Shown here: one piece after another, positions 28,137-37,144 of the stretch
How positions within the stretch are numbered: position 1 is the stretch's first letter
How the letters are laid out: every line of letters starts with the position of its first letter
Source of the DNA: Oceanispirochaeta sp. M1
GTDB lineage: Bacteria > Spirochaetota > Spirochaetia > DSM-2461
NCBI RefSeq assembly: GCF_003346715.1
Contig: NZ_QQPQ01000005.1
Location: 124,001 to 188,000, forward strand
Direction: 5' to 3'
Length of the DNA: 64,000 bases
Notes under the pieces: generated by a model
Databases searched by the model: none
Told to the model about the DNA's origin: nothing
Seen by the model: only the letters and a program-made list of their open reading frames with translations
Program-made: the position numbers and the translations under genes

Positions 28137-28283
28137 AGTTGCGTTCCTATTTGCTGCCGGAGTCCGTTTAAGGCTTCGGTGTTTTAACGGTTCAGAGCCC
28201 CATGGGCTTGCGAATTAACAGCGCTACAATATACACTGAACCTGTTCTATCACACAATTAAGGCACAAGTAAGGACTGAAAGT

Positions 28284-29729
28284 ATGCCCCTAATAATTAT
28301 TATTCTCTTTTTTCTTATTCTTTTCATACCATATTTAGTACAAAAATCAGGAAGCTCTCATCCTCAGAGACCTCCTGCAGAGTTTGAGTCGGGGGATTTC
28401 CCTGAAAAACTGGCCCAGCTGATACGCATCCCCACTGTATCCTGGACTGATTCAGAAAAAGTAGATGAATCCTCCCTGAAGGAATTTCAGGACACACTGG
28501 TAAAACTCTTTCCTCTTGTTCATGAAAAGATGGAGAGAGAAACACCCGATCCTTATCAGATAATGTATAAATGGCCCGGAAAAGATGCTGATAAAGAACC
28601 TGTACTGTTTCTTGCCCACTACGATGTAGTGCCAGCCGAAGAAGAGGGTGGTGAAAGCTGGAAAAAGCCCCCCTTCAGCGGACTTATCGAAGACGGTGTA
28701 CTCTGGGGCCGGGGAACTCTTGATATTAAATCCCAGCTTGGAATGATGATGGAAGCAAGTGAAAGGCTGTTGAAAGAGGGTTTTCAACCTGAACGCTCAC
28801 TCTATTTTGCCTTTGGGGGAGATGAAGAGGTTGCCGGAGCAAGAGGGGCTACAAAAATGTCGGCCTATTTCAAAAGCAAGGGGCTGAAATTTGCAATGGT
28901 CATGGACGAAGGCGGAGTGATAGCAGAAAACATGCTCAGCTTTCTCGGTGATAAACCCGTTGGTCTGATCGGTCTGGCCGAAAAAGGATTTGTCACCTTC
29001 AAACTGACTGCCCACGGAGACAGCGGTCATTCATCCATGCCCCCTGCGGAGGGAACCGTTGTCACCCGATTAGCCAGGGGAATTACCCGTATCGAAAAGA
29101 GAAGACAACCCTCACTGCTTACTACCCAGATAAAGGGGATGCTGAAAAGCTTCGTTCCCCATGTACCCCTCCCACTGGGTGTTGTGTTTGCCAATCTATG
29201 GCTCTTCAATCCCCTGATTCGCCTTATTTTTGCAGGCAGCAGAACAACAGACAGTCTGATCCGCTCCACCCAGGCCTTTACGGTCGCCAGGGCAGGAGAA
29301 CAGGAAAATATCATACCAGGAGAAGCCAGCTGTATGGTAAACCACAGGATAGTTCCCGGAGACACAATTGAAGCCCTCAAAAAAAGACATGAGAAAAAAC
29401 TGAAGGGTCTGAATATAAAGATCGAAGATGCAGGAAACTGGCCCTCAAACAATCCTATAGAGCCGGTTCATGGTGAGAACAGGGGATATAACTGGGTAAA
29501 GGAGACTCTGGCTGAAACTCACCCGGAAGTTATTCCGGCACCCTTTCTGGTCAATGGTTCCACCGACTCAAAATACTACAGAGATCTGACTGGTCAGATT
29601 ATCCGTTTTACCCCGCTGATTCTCAGCAAAGAGAGTATAAATTCCATCCATGGAGTAAATGAGAAAGTCAGTTTGGAAAATCTGAACAGAGCTCTAGGCT
29701 TTTATTACAAACTCATTAAAAAGCTATAG
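28284..29729 (+). CDS. M20 family metallopeptidase, membrane-anchored (PM20D1-like)
   Basis: 481 residues. An N-terminal hydrophobic segment (MPLIIIILFFLILFIPYLV) should anchor or export it. Metal-binding motifs are FLAHYDVVPAEE (His, with Asp two residues on), WGRGTLDIKSQLG (Asp) and FGGDEEVAGARGATKM (catalytic Glu-Glu). The dimerisation domain includes HGDSGHSSMPP, and a late SIHGVNEKV supplies the last His. PM20D1-type enzymes act on N-acyl amino acids or dipeptides; the substrate here is unknown. A YfcC-type transporter follows 48 bp later on the same strand, suggesting uptake and hydrolysis of the same class of compound. Confidence 0.9.
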   Translation: MPLIIIILFFLILFIPYLVQKSGSSHPQRPPAEFESGDFPEKLAQLIRIPTVSWTDSEKVDESSLKEFQDTLVKLFPLVHEKMERETPDPYQIMYKWPGKDADKEPVLFLAHYDVVPAEEEGGESWKKPPFSGLIEDGVLWGRGTLDIKSQLGMMMEASERLLKEGFQPERSLYFAFGGDEEVAGARGATKMSAYFKSKGLKFAMVMDEGGVIAENMLSFLGDKPVGLIGLAEKGFVTFKLTAHGDSGHSSMPPAEGTVVTRLARGITRIEKRRQPSLLTTQIKGMLKSFVPHVPLPLGVVFANLWLFNPLIRLIFAGSRTTDSLIRSTQAFTVARAGEQENIIPGEASCMVNHRIVPGDTIEALKKRHEKKLKGLNIKIEDAGNWPSNNPIEPVHGENRGYNWVKETLAETHPEVIPAPFLVNGSTDSKYYRDLTGQIIRFTPLILSKESINSIHGVNEKVSLENLNRALGFYYKLIKKL

Positions 29730-29777
29730 GCCTCTCAGATACCGACCCTATTTTCATAACTAACAGGAGACAGAACA

Positions 29778-31268
29778 ATGAGCACAGAAAGCGCAGAGAC
29801 AGAAGAAAGAGGGAAAGATGATTCCATGCTGAAAATTGGCCTGAAACCTTTTTTAACGGCCTTTGCAATCCTCTTCGCCCTGATTATTTTTTCAGGATTC
29901 CTGACACTGTGGATTCCTGCGGGAAACTATGACAGGGTATTTGAAGAGGGCAGACAAAAGGTTGTTGCCGATTCTTTCACTTATATCTCATCCGTAGATT
30001 ATCCGGTATGGCGCTGGTTTACATCTCCCATAGAAGTTATCTGGGGAGATAACTGGCTTATGGTTCTGGTTCTTTCACTCTTTATGATTTTCCTGGGAGG
30101 ATCATTTACGGTTCTGGAAAAAGGCGGTGTCATGCAGGAAATGCTTGCTGTGGCCGTCCGGAAGTTTAAAAACAGAAAATACACCCTAATGGCGGTAATG
30201 ATCTTTGTGATGATGTTTCTTGCTGCCTTCGTGGGAGTCTATGAGGGACTGGTTCCTCTGATCGTTATCATTGTCCCCCTGGCTCTGGCTCTGGGATGGG
30301 ACTCCCTTACCGGTCTGGGAATGAGTCTCCTTGCCCTCAGCTTCGGTTTTGCTGCTGCCGTTACGAATCCCTTCACAATCGCCGTTGCACAGAAGCTTTC
30401 AGACCTGCCCCTCTTCTCCGGAGCCTGGTTCAGAATAATCTTTTTTATCGTTATCTACTTCCTCTGCTTCTTCTCTGTGAAGAAATACGCAATGAAGATA
30501 GAGAAGAACCCCGAACTCTCTCCGGTATACGAAGCCGACAAGGTGGTCAGGAATAAATTTTCACCTGAAAAAATTCTGGAAGCCGGTAATGAGGCTAATC
30601 CTGCCCAGGTTAAAGCAGCTCTCTTCTTCGGGATATGTCTTGGAATCGCTATCGTATTTATGATTCTGGCCGGACTGATCCCGGCCATCCCCTCTGATGC
30701 CGCCTTCCCCACTGTTGCCCTTCTCTTTCTTATCGGAGGAGCCGGAGCGGGGATTATCGTTGGATACAAGGGGACAGAACTGCTGAAAATACTCATTTCG
30801 GGAGCTCTGAATATGCTTCCCGGTATCATTCTTATTCTAATGGCAATGAGTGTCCCACACATAATGACCCGGGGAAAGGTGATGGACACCATCCTCTATC
30901 ATGCCAGTGAAATAATCAGCGGAACAAATCCCTACCTTGCCGCTTTCTATATCTATGTTCTGACCCTGTTCCTTAACTTCTTTATCAGCAGTGCATCGGC
31001 CAAGGCATTCCTGGTAATGCCCATTATCGCACCCCTTGCAGATCTTGTGGGTCTGACAAGACAGACTGCTGTTTTTGCTTTTGATCTGGGAGACGGATTC
31101 TCCAATATGATCTTTCCCACAAATGCGCTCCTTCTGATCGGACTCAGTTTTACTGTTGTCAGCTATCCCAAATGGTTGAAATGGACCTGGAAGATGCAGG
31201 TCTCCATCGCACTCTTTTCCATGGTATTTCTGATGATAGCGGTGGGAATCGGTTTCGGTCCCTTCTAA
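29778..31268 (+). CDS. YfcC family transporter (C4-dicarboxylate/basic amino-acid permease superfamily)
   Basis: 496 residues with about 12 membrane helices. The opening FSGFLTLWIPAGNYDRVFEEG and the repeated VGVYEGLVPLIVIIVPLAL and SSASAKAFLVMPIIAPLADL blocks are characteristic of YfcC/arginine-ornithine antiporter-like members of the Dcu/ArsB superfamily. The substrate is not readable. An AACAGGAG site lies near the ATG. It is probably co-transcribed with the M20 peptidase gene. A GC-rich tandem repeat begins a few bases after the stop. Confidence 0.85.
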   Translation: MSTESAETEERGKDDSMLKIGLKPFLTAFAILFALIIFSGFLTLWIPAGNYDRVFEEGRQKVVADSFTYISSVDYPVWRWFTSPIEVIWGDNWLMVLVLSLFMIFLGGSFTVLEKGGVMQEMLAVAVRKFKNRKYTLMAVMIFVMMFLAAFVGVYEGLVPLIVIIVPLALALGWDSLTGLGMSLLALSFGFAAAVTNPFTIAVAQKLSDLPLFSGAWFRIIFFIVIYFLCFFSVKKYAMKIEKNPELSPVYEADKVVRNKFSPEKILEAGNEANPAQVKAALFFGICLGIAIVFMILAGLIPAIPSDAAFPTVALLFLIGGAGAGIIVGYKGTELLKILISGALNMLPGIILILMAMSVPHIMTRGKVMDTILYHASEIISGTNPYLAAFYIYVLTLFLNFFISSASAKAFLVMPIIAPLADLVGLTRQTAVFAFDLGDGFSNMIFPTNALLLIGLSFTVVSYPKWLKWTWKMQVSIALFSMVFLMIAVGIGFGPF

Positions 31269-31286
31269 CCCTCCTCACTGAACTGC

Positions 31287-31370
31287 CGGGCAGGCCTCAG
31301 GCTGTCCGGCAGGCCTCAGGCTGTCCGGCAGGCCTCAGGCTGTCCGGCAGGCCTCAGGCGTCCGGCAGGA
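31287..31370. repeat. 19-bp GC-rich direct tandem repeat, about four copies
   Basis: The unit GGCAGGCCTCAGGCTGTCC repeats from about 31287; the last copy is shorter by one base (GGCGTCC). The motif AGGCCT is itself palindromic. The array fills most of the gap between the YfcC stop and the end of the convergent tocopherol-cyclase-like gene, where a terminator might have been expected. No spacers are present. Confidence 0.9.
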
Positions 31371-31404
31371 ATACAGTGTCTTGCCTCTATAATCAATCCA
31401 CTGA

Positions 31405-32346
31405 TCAGTCTCGCCGCTCAAAAGCAGCAGGAGTCCCCCTGAACTCGTGTATCCCCCCGCTGGCATCATGGTACTCAAGATAAATAACAGAGTTGATACT
31501 CTCCTTAATAACCTTGCTCATGGCACCATGCTCCGGAGCCTTCAAAGCCCCACCCGGTTTGCCTTCAACTCTGCAGACAATGGACTCATCCCCACCCTTA
31601 AGTTCTATTCTTCCATTCAGGGTATCACCAAAACTAATATCCTTAACTTTCCAGCGGTTCCAGGTTCCGAAAACACGATGCACTCCATTCCAAGAGAAAA
31701 AACCGAGGAATCCTGTAAATTTGAAGGGACCCAGTGGAATTGTCGCAATGGCTACCAGGAAAGAAGTATCCCCATCATCAAAATGATTACAGTGAATCCA
31801 GCTATACTGCCTGGGAAAATTCCATCCCCAGTCTTTCTCAATATATCCCTTACCCCCGTCAAAAGAGATTTTCCCTCCATTAACTTCCAGGTCTCCTGAC
31901 ATATAATGACTCATGGAAAGAACATCATGACGACACTCCATACCCGGAATAAAAGAAAACCATCCCATAATACCGGGATGAGTCAGACTACGGGGATAGA
32001 GGGATGCATCTTTGTAATGGATGGTACCGGATATTTTCAGCTGAGGGCTGTCAATATTGACAGTACTGGAATCGGCGGAAAAAAAGGAGTCTCCCACCTG
32101 CACATTAAATGTCTTTTTATCAGCCTTGAATAATTCTAAAGGGTAGGAGATGTACCAGGTCTGCCCTGTAATTCCATTGATAACCTGTATAAAACAGTGT
32201 CTGTCTCCCGGGGAGAGTGAAATACCCGGTATAAAGGAATAAATACTGCTGTTATCTGCAGAGACATGCTTGAGATACCAGCCTTCAAAATATCTCTTCT
32301 TATTTAAATTCCCCTTAAAGGCGGAAGGATTCAGAATTGTTTTCAT
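31405..32346 (-). CDS. Tocopherol cyclase-like protein
   Basis: 313 residues. It has the FKGNLNKKRYFEGWYLKHVS opening and the GYIEKDWGWNFPRQYSWIHC core characteristic of the tocopherol cyclase family (PF14249), whose bacterial members occur outside tocopherol producers and have unknown substrates. The fold is predicted to be a lipocalin-like double beta-barrel that binds a hydrophobic ligand. There is no signal peptide. It is convergent with the YfcC transporter, from which it is separated by the 19-bp repeat. Confidence 0.85.
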   Translation of the reverse strand: MKTILNPSAFKGNLNKKRYFEGWYLKHVSADNSSIYSFIPGISLSPGDRHCFIQVINGITGQTWYISYPLELFKADKKTFNVQVGDSFFSADSSTVNIDSPQLKISGTIHYKDASLYPRSLTHPGIMGWFSFIPGMECRHDVLSMSHYMSGDLEVNGGKISFDGGKGYIEKDWGWNFPRQYSWIHCNHFDDGDTSFLVAIATIPLGPFKFTGFLGFFSWNGVHRVFGTWNRWKVKDISFGDTLNGRIELKGGDESIVCRVEGKPGGALKAPEHGAMSKVIKESINSVIYLEYHDASGGIHEFRGTPAAFERRD

Positions 32347-32439
32347 GGAGTATCCTTATATGCAACCTTAGAGATAATAACTGATTATTTCCGATATTTA
32401 AATCACAATATATTTCTTTCATGCCATCCCTGACAGGAC

Positions 32440-32468
32440 TTGATCTTTCCTCCATCTTTCGTTAACCT
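32440..32468 (+). promoter_or_regulatory. Promoter of the biotin uptake operon
   Basis: TTGATC at 32440-32445, a 17-bp spacer and TAACCT at 32463-32468 form a plausible sigma-70 promoter. The -10 lies inside the left arm of the BirA-type operator. The predicted start of transcription falls within a few bases of the ATG at 32481, and no Shine-Dalgarno is visible, so the mRNA may be nearly leaderless. Confidence 0.45.
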
Positions 32469-32491
32469 CTAACTGAAATTATGGTTAACGA
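32459..32491 (+). promoter_or_regulatory. BirA-type biotin operator overlapping the start of the operon
   Basis: TCGTTAACC at 32459-32467 and its exact inverted copy GGTTAACGA at 32483-32491 are separated by 15 bp. This matches the known BirA operator layout, in which GTTAACC and GGTTAAC arms lie 14-16 bp apart. The right arm covers codons 1-4 of the first gene, and the left arm overlaps the likely -10 box. Binding would block transcription of the whole biotin uptake operon. Confidence 0.85.
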
Positions 32492-33284
32492 TAAAAAAAG
32501 CACAAAACAGAAGATACTTGATCAGTTAAAAGAATCGCCCTCCTGGCTTTCAGGAGAAGAAATCAGCTTGAACATCGGCGTAAGCCGGGTGGCCGTATGG
32601 AAACAGATCAAGTCACTCCTTGAACAGGGATATCCTGTGGAATCCAGCTCCCGGGGTTACAGAATGACAGCAGAGGGAGATTACTTCACAGACCTGGAGT
32701 TCAGCAGTGATAAGGATATTCTGTTTTATAATGAGCTTAACTCAACCATGGATGAAGCAGTCAGACAGATAGGACTGCAGCCTGCGGAAAGCAGAACATT
32801 CACAATACTGGCCGAGCACCAGAGTGCCGGAATCAACAGAACTGATGGTCTCTGGGATTCTCCCAGCGGCGGAATCTATATGACCTTTGTAATAAGAGAC
32901 AGTCTGCCTCTGGCGTCTGTAAAGCTTATGAAACAGAAGGGTATTCTGACAGCACTCCAAACCCTCACGGCCCTTGAAGGGGTACAGCAGGAGGCCCTCT
33001 CCTACTCAGAAGAAGGTGGACTGTTCCTGAACGATCGGAAGATCGGAGGACTCCTTGATGAGTATCAGGTAAGAGCTGATAAGCTTCTCTGGTATGCTCT
33101 GGGCCTTGGAATCCACCTCAACGACTCTCCCCCTCTGCCGTTGACTTCGGTAAAAATGCACTGCGGCAGGGAAATTAACCGTGTATCAATTATTAAAAAT
33201 CTGAAACATGACTGGGAATTATCCCGGACAGCAGATAATAAAGAAATTATAGAAAAGTTGGAGAATAATTATGTCAAAAAATAA
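32481..33284 (+). CDS. BirA-like biotin repressor with degenerate ligase domain
   Basis: 267 residues. Residues 5-65 are an intact winged helix (SWLSGEEISLNIGVSRVAVW, then SSRGYRM). The rest aligns with the biotin-protein ligase fold but has lost its signatures. Where BirA has the biotinyl-AMP loop GRGRRGR followed by WxSPxG, this has SAGINRTDGLWDSPSG. Where BirA has KWPND, it has SEEGGLF followed by NDRKIGGLL. Ligase activity is therefore doubtful. A perfect BirA-type operator overlaps its own start, and bioY, bioM and bioN follow with overlaps, so it most likely senses biotin or biotinyl-AMP and represses uptake. A separate housekeeping ligase is expected elsewhere. Confidence 0.82.
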   Translation: MVNDKKSTKQKILDQLKESPSWLSGEEISLNIGVSRVAVWKQIKSLLEQGYPVESSSRGYRMTAEGDYFTDLEFSSDKDILFYNELNSTMDEAVRQIGLQPAESRTFTILAEHQSAGINRTDGLWDSPSGGIYMTFVIRDSLPLASVKLMKQKGILTALQTLTALEGVQQEALSYSEEGGLFLNDRKIGGLLDEYQVRADKLLWYALGLGIHLNDSPPLPLTSVKMHCGREINRVSIIKNLKHDWELSRTADNKEIIEKLENNYVKK

Positions 33285-33831
33285 GATCAGAAGAACCGTA
33301 CTCAGCGCTGTTTTCACGGCACTCATAGCAGCCAGTTCCTTTTTCACAATCCCTGTAGGCCCGGTACCCATAGTACTCACTACAATGTTTGTTGTTTTAA
33401 GCGGTATGCTGGGGGGGCCCGGGATTGGTCTCTCTTCTGTGGCAACCTATCTGATTCTTGGCATTATCGGTCTCCCCGTTTTTGCCGGAGGAACCGCCGG
33501 AATAGCCAAACTTATGGGCCCCACCGGAGGTTTCCTGGCAGGTTATCTCCTGGCGGCCCTTGCCGGTGGGCTTATGTTCAATCCAATTAAAGACAGTTCC
33601 AGAGGGAAGCGTATTCTACTGTCTGCTCTGACAGCCCTGGTTGCCGGTGCACTGATCTATCTTCCAGGACTCCCCTGGCTCAAATACAGTCTTTCCATGG
33701 AATGGTCCGCTGCTCTGCAGGCCGGACTGATACCTTTTATTCCCGGGTTTTTAATTAAATCCGCAGCTGCAGCCGCCTTGGGTTTCAGTCTGAAAGATAG
33801 ATTTCAGGAATTCCTGAAATCAGAAGAATAA
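33271..33831 (+). CDS. bioY: Biotin transporter substrate-binding component BioY (ECF S component)
   Basis: 186 residues with six membrane helices. BioY features are PVGPVPIVLTTMFVVLSGML near the N-terminus and the conserved LGIIGLPVFAGGTAGIAKLM followed by GPTGGFLAGY. It binds biotin in the inner membrane and works with an ECF module. It overlaps the repressor gene by 14 bp, and the cognate ATPase and T component genes follow directly, making a complete dedicated BioMNY system. Confidence 0.95.
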   Translation: MSKNKIRRTVLSAVFTALIAASSFFTIPVGPVPIVLTTMFVVLSGMLGGPGIGLSSVATYLILGIIGLPVFAGGTAGIAKLMGPTGGFLAGYLLAALAGGLMFNPIKDSSRGKRILLSALTALVAGALIYLPGLPWLKYSLSMEWSAALQAGLIPFIPGFLIKSAAAAALGFSLKDRFQEFLKSEE

Positions 33832-33851
33832 TTAAAAATAGGGAGTGTGGA

Positions 33852-34598
33852 GTGCTTGAAGTAAAAGCCCTGAACCGGAGCTACGCCGAAGGTAAAAAAG
33901 TACTGGATGATATTAATCTCAGCTTTTCCGAAGGCAGTTTCACTATTATCGCAGGTCCAAACGGCTCGGGAAAAACCCAGCTGATGCGTCATCTCAACGG
34001 TCTTCTGAAGCCTCAGAGTGGAAAGATCCTTCTGGACGGCAGAGATATCAGAGAGGATCTGACTGCTGCCAGACGGCAGATCGGACTTGTGTTTCAGAAC
34101 GCAGACAGCCAGATTGTCGGCCAGACAGTTGCATCGGACATCGCCTTCGGTGCAGAAAATCTGAAATGGCCCCGCAGCCTCATCAATGAAAAAATGGATT
34201 TACTCCTTAAAGAACTATCCCTAACAGAACTCAGAAACAGAAGACCCCATAGCCTGTCGGGAGGAGAAAAGCGGCGCTGCGTCCTGGCGGCTGTGCTTAT
34301 AATGGAACCGAAAATCATTGTACTGGACGAACCATTCACCGGATTGGACCGGAATGGAGTTCAGGATGTTCTAAAAGACATCACCCGTCTTCACAATGAG
34401 GGAAAAACAATAATACTGATTACTCATGATCTTGAAAAATCACTGGCACATGCTGACAGACTGATTCTTATGGATAAGGGAAAGGTAGTAAAAAAGGGGA
34501 GCCCTGCAGACATTCTAAATGATGTTGAAGATTACGGAATCAGAAGACCCTGGGGTGATAATCGGAATATGGAGAGCATGACATGGCTGAAACTCTGA
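33852..34598 (+). CDS. bioM: ECF transporter ATPase BioM
   Basis: 248 residues from a GTG at 33852 with GGGAG upstream. It is an ABC ATPase with Walker A GPNGSGKTQ (about residues 37-45), a Q-loop VFQNADSQIVGQTV typical of cobalt/ECF-type ATPases, the signature LSGGEKRRCVLA, Walker B IIVLDEPFTG and the H-loop LITHD. It powers biotin import with BioN and BioY. It overlaps the downstream bioN gene by 16 bp. Confidence 0.93.
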   Translation: MLEVKALNRSYAEGKKVLDDINLSFSEGSFTIIAGPNGSGKTQLMRHLNGLLKPQSGKILLDGRDIREDLTAARRQIGLVFQNADSQIVGQTVASDIAFGAENLKWPRSLINEKMDLLLKELSLTELRNRRPHSLSGGEKRRCVLAAVLIMEPKIIVLDEPFTGLDRNGVQDVLKDITRLHNEGKTIILITHDLEKSLAHADRLILMDKGKVVKKGSPADILNDVEDYGIRRPWGDNRNMESMTWLKL

Positions 34599-35365
34599 TA
34601 TTTCAATATCAACCGGGGACATCTATCCTGCACCGCACTGACATCCGGATCAAACTTGCAGCTATGATCACGGTAAGTCTCCTGCTGATTCAGGTCAGTA
34701 TATTCAGACTGCTTTTCCTTCTGCCCTTTCTTCTTCTCCTGCACCTGGGAGTCCGGAAAAACCGTTCTACCCTATCCCTGCCGCTGTTGATACTAGTGAT
34801 GCCGACAATTATTTTTGCAGGTAATTTTCTCTCACTCATACTGACCGAAACAGCAATTGTACAGGCATCACTGACCGCGGGACTCAGAAGTCTCCGCTTT
34901 ATCTATATTTTATGGATGGCTCAGCTTTTTACCATGTCCAGTGACCCCATGTGCATCACGCCGGCATTTTATCAGGTTTTAAAACACATCCCCCTGTTAC
35001 CTGCCGGAAGAATCAGTACACAGATGGGACTGTCCCTCACCCTCATTCCGATAATTCTTGAAGAGATGAATGAAATCAGGGATGCCATGGCCTCCCGCTG
35101 TGGATGGAGTGCCCGTAAACCTCTTAGAAACCTGATACATATGGGACTACCCCTGTTAAACGGAGTTTTGATAAAAGCCGAGGATCTCTCGGACGCCATG
35201 GAATCAAGACTGTTTACAGAAGATGCCACAGAACCTGAACTTCTCAGCACTTCACTGTTCCTCACTCCCCTGTTGTCTCTTTTGCTGATAATTGCCCTGC
35301 TTCTAATTTCCGAGCATCTGCTGCACCCAATTATGGCAGCTCAGTTACCCTTTCGATTTTATTAA
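34583..35365 (+). CDS. bioN: ECF transporter transmembrane component BioN
   Basis: 260 residues with about five membrane helices, of the CbiQ/EcfT family. The two short coupling motifs that contact the ATPases, normally A-R-G-like, appear as AMASRCGW and AMESRLFTE. The N-terminal [15 protein letters not shown] segment is typical of the family. The last gene of the biotin operon; no clear terminator is seen before the NifA-like gene about 50 bp on. Confidence 0.9.
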   Translation: MAETLIFQYQPGTSILHRTDIRIKLAAMITVSLLLIQVSIFRLLFLLPFLLLLHLGVRKNRSTLSLPLLILVMPTIIFAGNFLSLILTETAIVQASLTAGLRSLRFIYILWMAQLFTMSSDPMCITPAFYQVLKHIPLLPAGRISTQMGLSLTLIPIILEEMNEIRDAMASRCGWSARKPLRNLIHMGLPLLNGVLIKAEDLSDAMESRLFTEDATEPELLSTSLFLTPLLSLLLIIALLLISEHLLHPIMAAQLPFRFY

Positions 35366-35410
35366 CAGATATCGAATAAATACTGTCCTGAACCACCTTG
35401 CATCAATTCC

Positions 35411-35422
35411 TACATATATGTA
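35411..35422. promoter_or_regulatory. TACA-N4-TGTA palindrome at the NifA-like gene
   Basis: TACATATATGTA is a perfect 12-bp palindrome of the same form as those before the ammonium transporter and glutamine synthetase genes. It overlaps the most upstream ATG (35418) of the activator gene, so it would suit autoregulation if translation starts further down (35433 or 35445). Only one copy is present here and no sigma-54 promoter is seen. Confidence 0.45.
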
Positions 35423-36992
35423 TGATATTTTCATGTCAGAAGCAATGAATTCAAAACACTACCGTAGAAAAATTAAAGAACTTACACTTTTATTCGAAAT
35501 CAGCCAGATTCTGGACCAGGATATGGATCTGAAGGAAGTTATTACTCCCCTTCTTGAGCCTCTGGCTGAAAATATCGGAATGGAGAGGGGAACCATAACC
35601 CTTCTAAATAGAAAAACAGGTGACATATCCATAGAAGCGGCATTTGGACTCTCCAGTGCAGAACAGGTGAAAGGCCGCTATAAGATTGGAGAAGGAATAA
35701 CCGGTAAAGTTGTCCAGACTGGACAGCCTATGATTATTCCCGATATCGATGAAGAGCCATCCTTCCTGGATAAAACGGGTGCACGAAAGAAAAACCGAAA
35801 GACCTCATTTATCTGTGTACCCATTAAAAGCGGGAATGCGGTAATCGGAGCATTCAGTGTAGACAGACCCTACCAGGATTCAAGTCTTGATCTGGAAGAC
35901 GATGTAAGACTTCTGACAATTGTAGCGAGTATGATTGCCAGGGCAGTAAAACTCAGACAACGTTCTGAAGAAGAAAAAGAAAAACTGCTTGAAGAAAACA
36001 CACGGCTGCAGAATGAACTGAAAGACCGTTTCCAGCCGGATAATATGATAGGAAGCTCCCAGGCAATGCAGGAAGTTTTCGACCTTATCGCCCAGGTAAC
36101 CAGGAGTGAAGCCACTGTTCTGATCAGAGGAGAAAGCGGTACGGGTAAGGAACTTGTAGCTCATGCCATCCATTACAACAGTCTGAGAGCAGAAAAACCT
36201 TTTATCAAGGTGAACTGCGCAGCCCTTCCCGAAAGTGTCATTGAGAGTGAACTCTTCGGCCATGAAAAAGGGGCATTCACCGGAGCTCTGGCGACCAGAA
36301 AAGGCCGTTTTGAAATGGCAGACGGTGGATCAATATTTCTGGATGAAATCGGGGAGCTCTCTCCTATGACCCAGGTCAAACTGCTCAGAGTCCTGCAGGA
36401 AAGAGAAATTGAACGGGTCGGCGGTTCTGAGACAATAAAGGTCAATGTCAGAATCATTGCCGCTACAAACAGAAATCTTGAAGAAGAAATTACACGTGGA
36501 ACATTCAGAGAAGACCTATACTACAGATTAAATGTATTCCCCGTTCATATTCCCCCTCTACGTGAAAGAAAAACAGATGTCATGCTCCTGGCAGACTTCT
36601 TTATTGAAAAATACAGTAGAAAGAACCGCAAAACAGTTAAAAGGATATCAAGCTCAGCCATCGATCTGGTCATGAGTTATCACTGGCCCGGAAATGTACG
36701 TGAACTTGAAAACTGTATTGAGCGGGCCTCCCTCCTCAGTACAGACCAGGTGATTCATGCCTACCACCTGCCTCCAAGTCTCCAGTCCGCCGAATCCTCA
36801 GACACAGGATTACACTCAACCCTGCTGCAGGCAGTCGAGAATCTCGAGATCGAGCTGATAAAAGAAGCTTTGAAATCGAACAGGGGCAATATGGCAAAAG
36901 CAGCCCGCAAACTGGATATAACGGAACGGATAATGGGTTTGAGGGTCAAAAAGTATGACATAAATTATCGTAAATATCGTACAAATATGTAG
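35418..36992 (+). CDS. NifA-like sigma-54-dependent transcriptional activator (GAF-AAA-Fis)
   Basis: Up to 524 residues; starts at 35418, 35433 and 35445 are possible and none has a good ribosome site. The N-terminal GAF domain (about 20-185) includes [20 protein letters not shown]. The AAA+ domain (about 210-440) has Walker [12 protein letters not shown], the sigma-54 contact loop GAFTGA and [10 protein letters not shown]. The C-terminal Fis-type helix-turn-helix reads [20 protein letters not shown], close to NifA. It should activate the sigma-54 promoters of amt-glnK and the glutamine synthetase gene. No nitrogenase genes are in the window, so 'nifA' is not asserted. Confidence 0.9.
   Translation: MYDIFMSEAMNSKHYRRKIKELTLLFEISQILDQDMDLKEVITPLLEPLAENIGMERGTITLLNRKTGDISIEAAFGLSSAEQVKGRYKIGEGITGKVVQTGQPMIIPDIDEEPSFLDKTGARKKNRKTSFICVPIKSGNAVIGAFSVDRPYQDSSLDLEDDVRLLTIVASMIARAVKLRQRSEEEKEKLLEENTRLQNELKDRFQPDNMIGSSQAMQEVFDLIAQVTRSEATVLIRGESGTGKELVAHAIHYNSLRAEKPFIKVNCAALPESVIESELFGHEKGAFTGALATRKGRFEMADGGSIFLDEIGELSPMTQVKLLRVLQEREIERVGGSETIKVNVRIIAATNRNLEEEITRGTFREDLYYRLNVFPVHIPPLRERKTDVMLLADFFIEKYSRKNRKTVKRISSSAIDLVMSYHWPGNVRELENCIERASLLSTDQVIHAYHLPPSLQSAESSDTGLHSTLLQAVENLEIELIKEALKSNRGNMAKAARKLDITERIMGLRVKKYDINYRKYRTNM
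36980..36991. promoter_or_regulatory. Upstream palindrome 1 of amt (TACA-N4-TGTA)
   Basis: TACAAATATGTA overlaps the last codons and stop of the activator gene. It is the first of two palindromes exactly 30 bp apart, about 165 bp upstream of the -24 element of the amt promoter. It is a predicted activator-binding site. Confidence 0.6.
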
Positions 36993-37009
36993 GACATGAG
37001 CATTATAGC

Positions 37010-37021
37010 TACATAAATGTA
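37010..37021. promoter_or_regulatory. Upstream palindrome 2 of amt (TACA-N4-TGTA)
   Basis: TACATAAATGTA lies 30 bp downstream of the first copy, on the same face of the helix. The same spacing is found before the glutamine synthetase gene. Confidence 0.65.
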
Positions 37022-37048
37022 TCAAATAGTCAATTAATTATATTGGTA

Positions 37049-37078
37049 AAAAAGAGGTCCTCCCGGGGATCTCTTTTT
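37049..37078 (+). terminator. Rho-independent terminator after the NifA-like gene
   Basis: AAAGAGGTCC ... GGGATCTCTTTTT forms an 8-10 bp stem (one G-U) followed by a T-run. It lies between the palindromes and the sigma-54 promoter, so it ends upstream transcription without blocking DNA looping. Confidence 0.8.
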
Positions 37079-37144
37079 ATTTAAACTTCTATTTCCTTAC
37101 AATGTATCAGTTTAAATTATTCATTTTTATATGTCCTCTTTTTT

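Noticed and set aside
28137-28283. Inverted repeat CCGTTTAA ... TTAACGG between the pRiA4b-like and M20 genes as a terminator or riboswitch
   Set aside because: Both genes point away from it, there is no T-run, and no known riboswitch pattern is visible.
37098-37108. TTACAATGTATC near the amt promoter as a third activator site
   Set aside because: Half-site spacing differs from TACA-N4-TGTA, and it breaks the 30-bp pattern.
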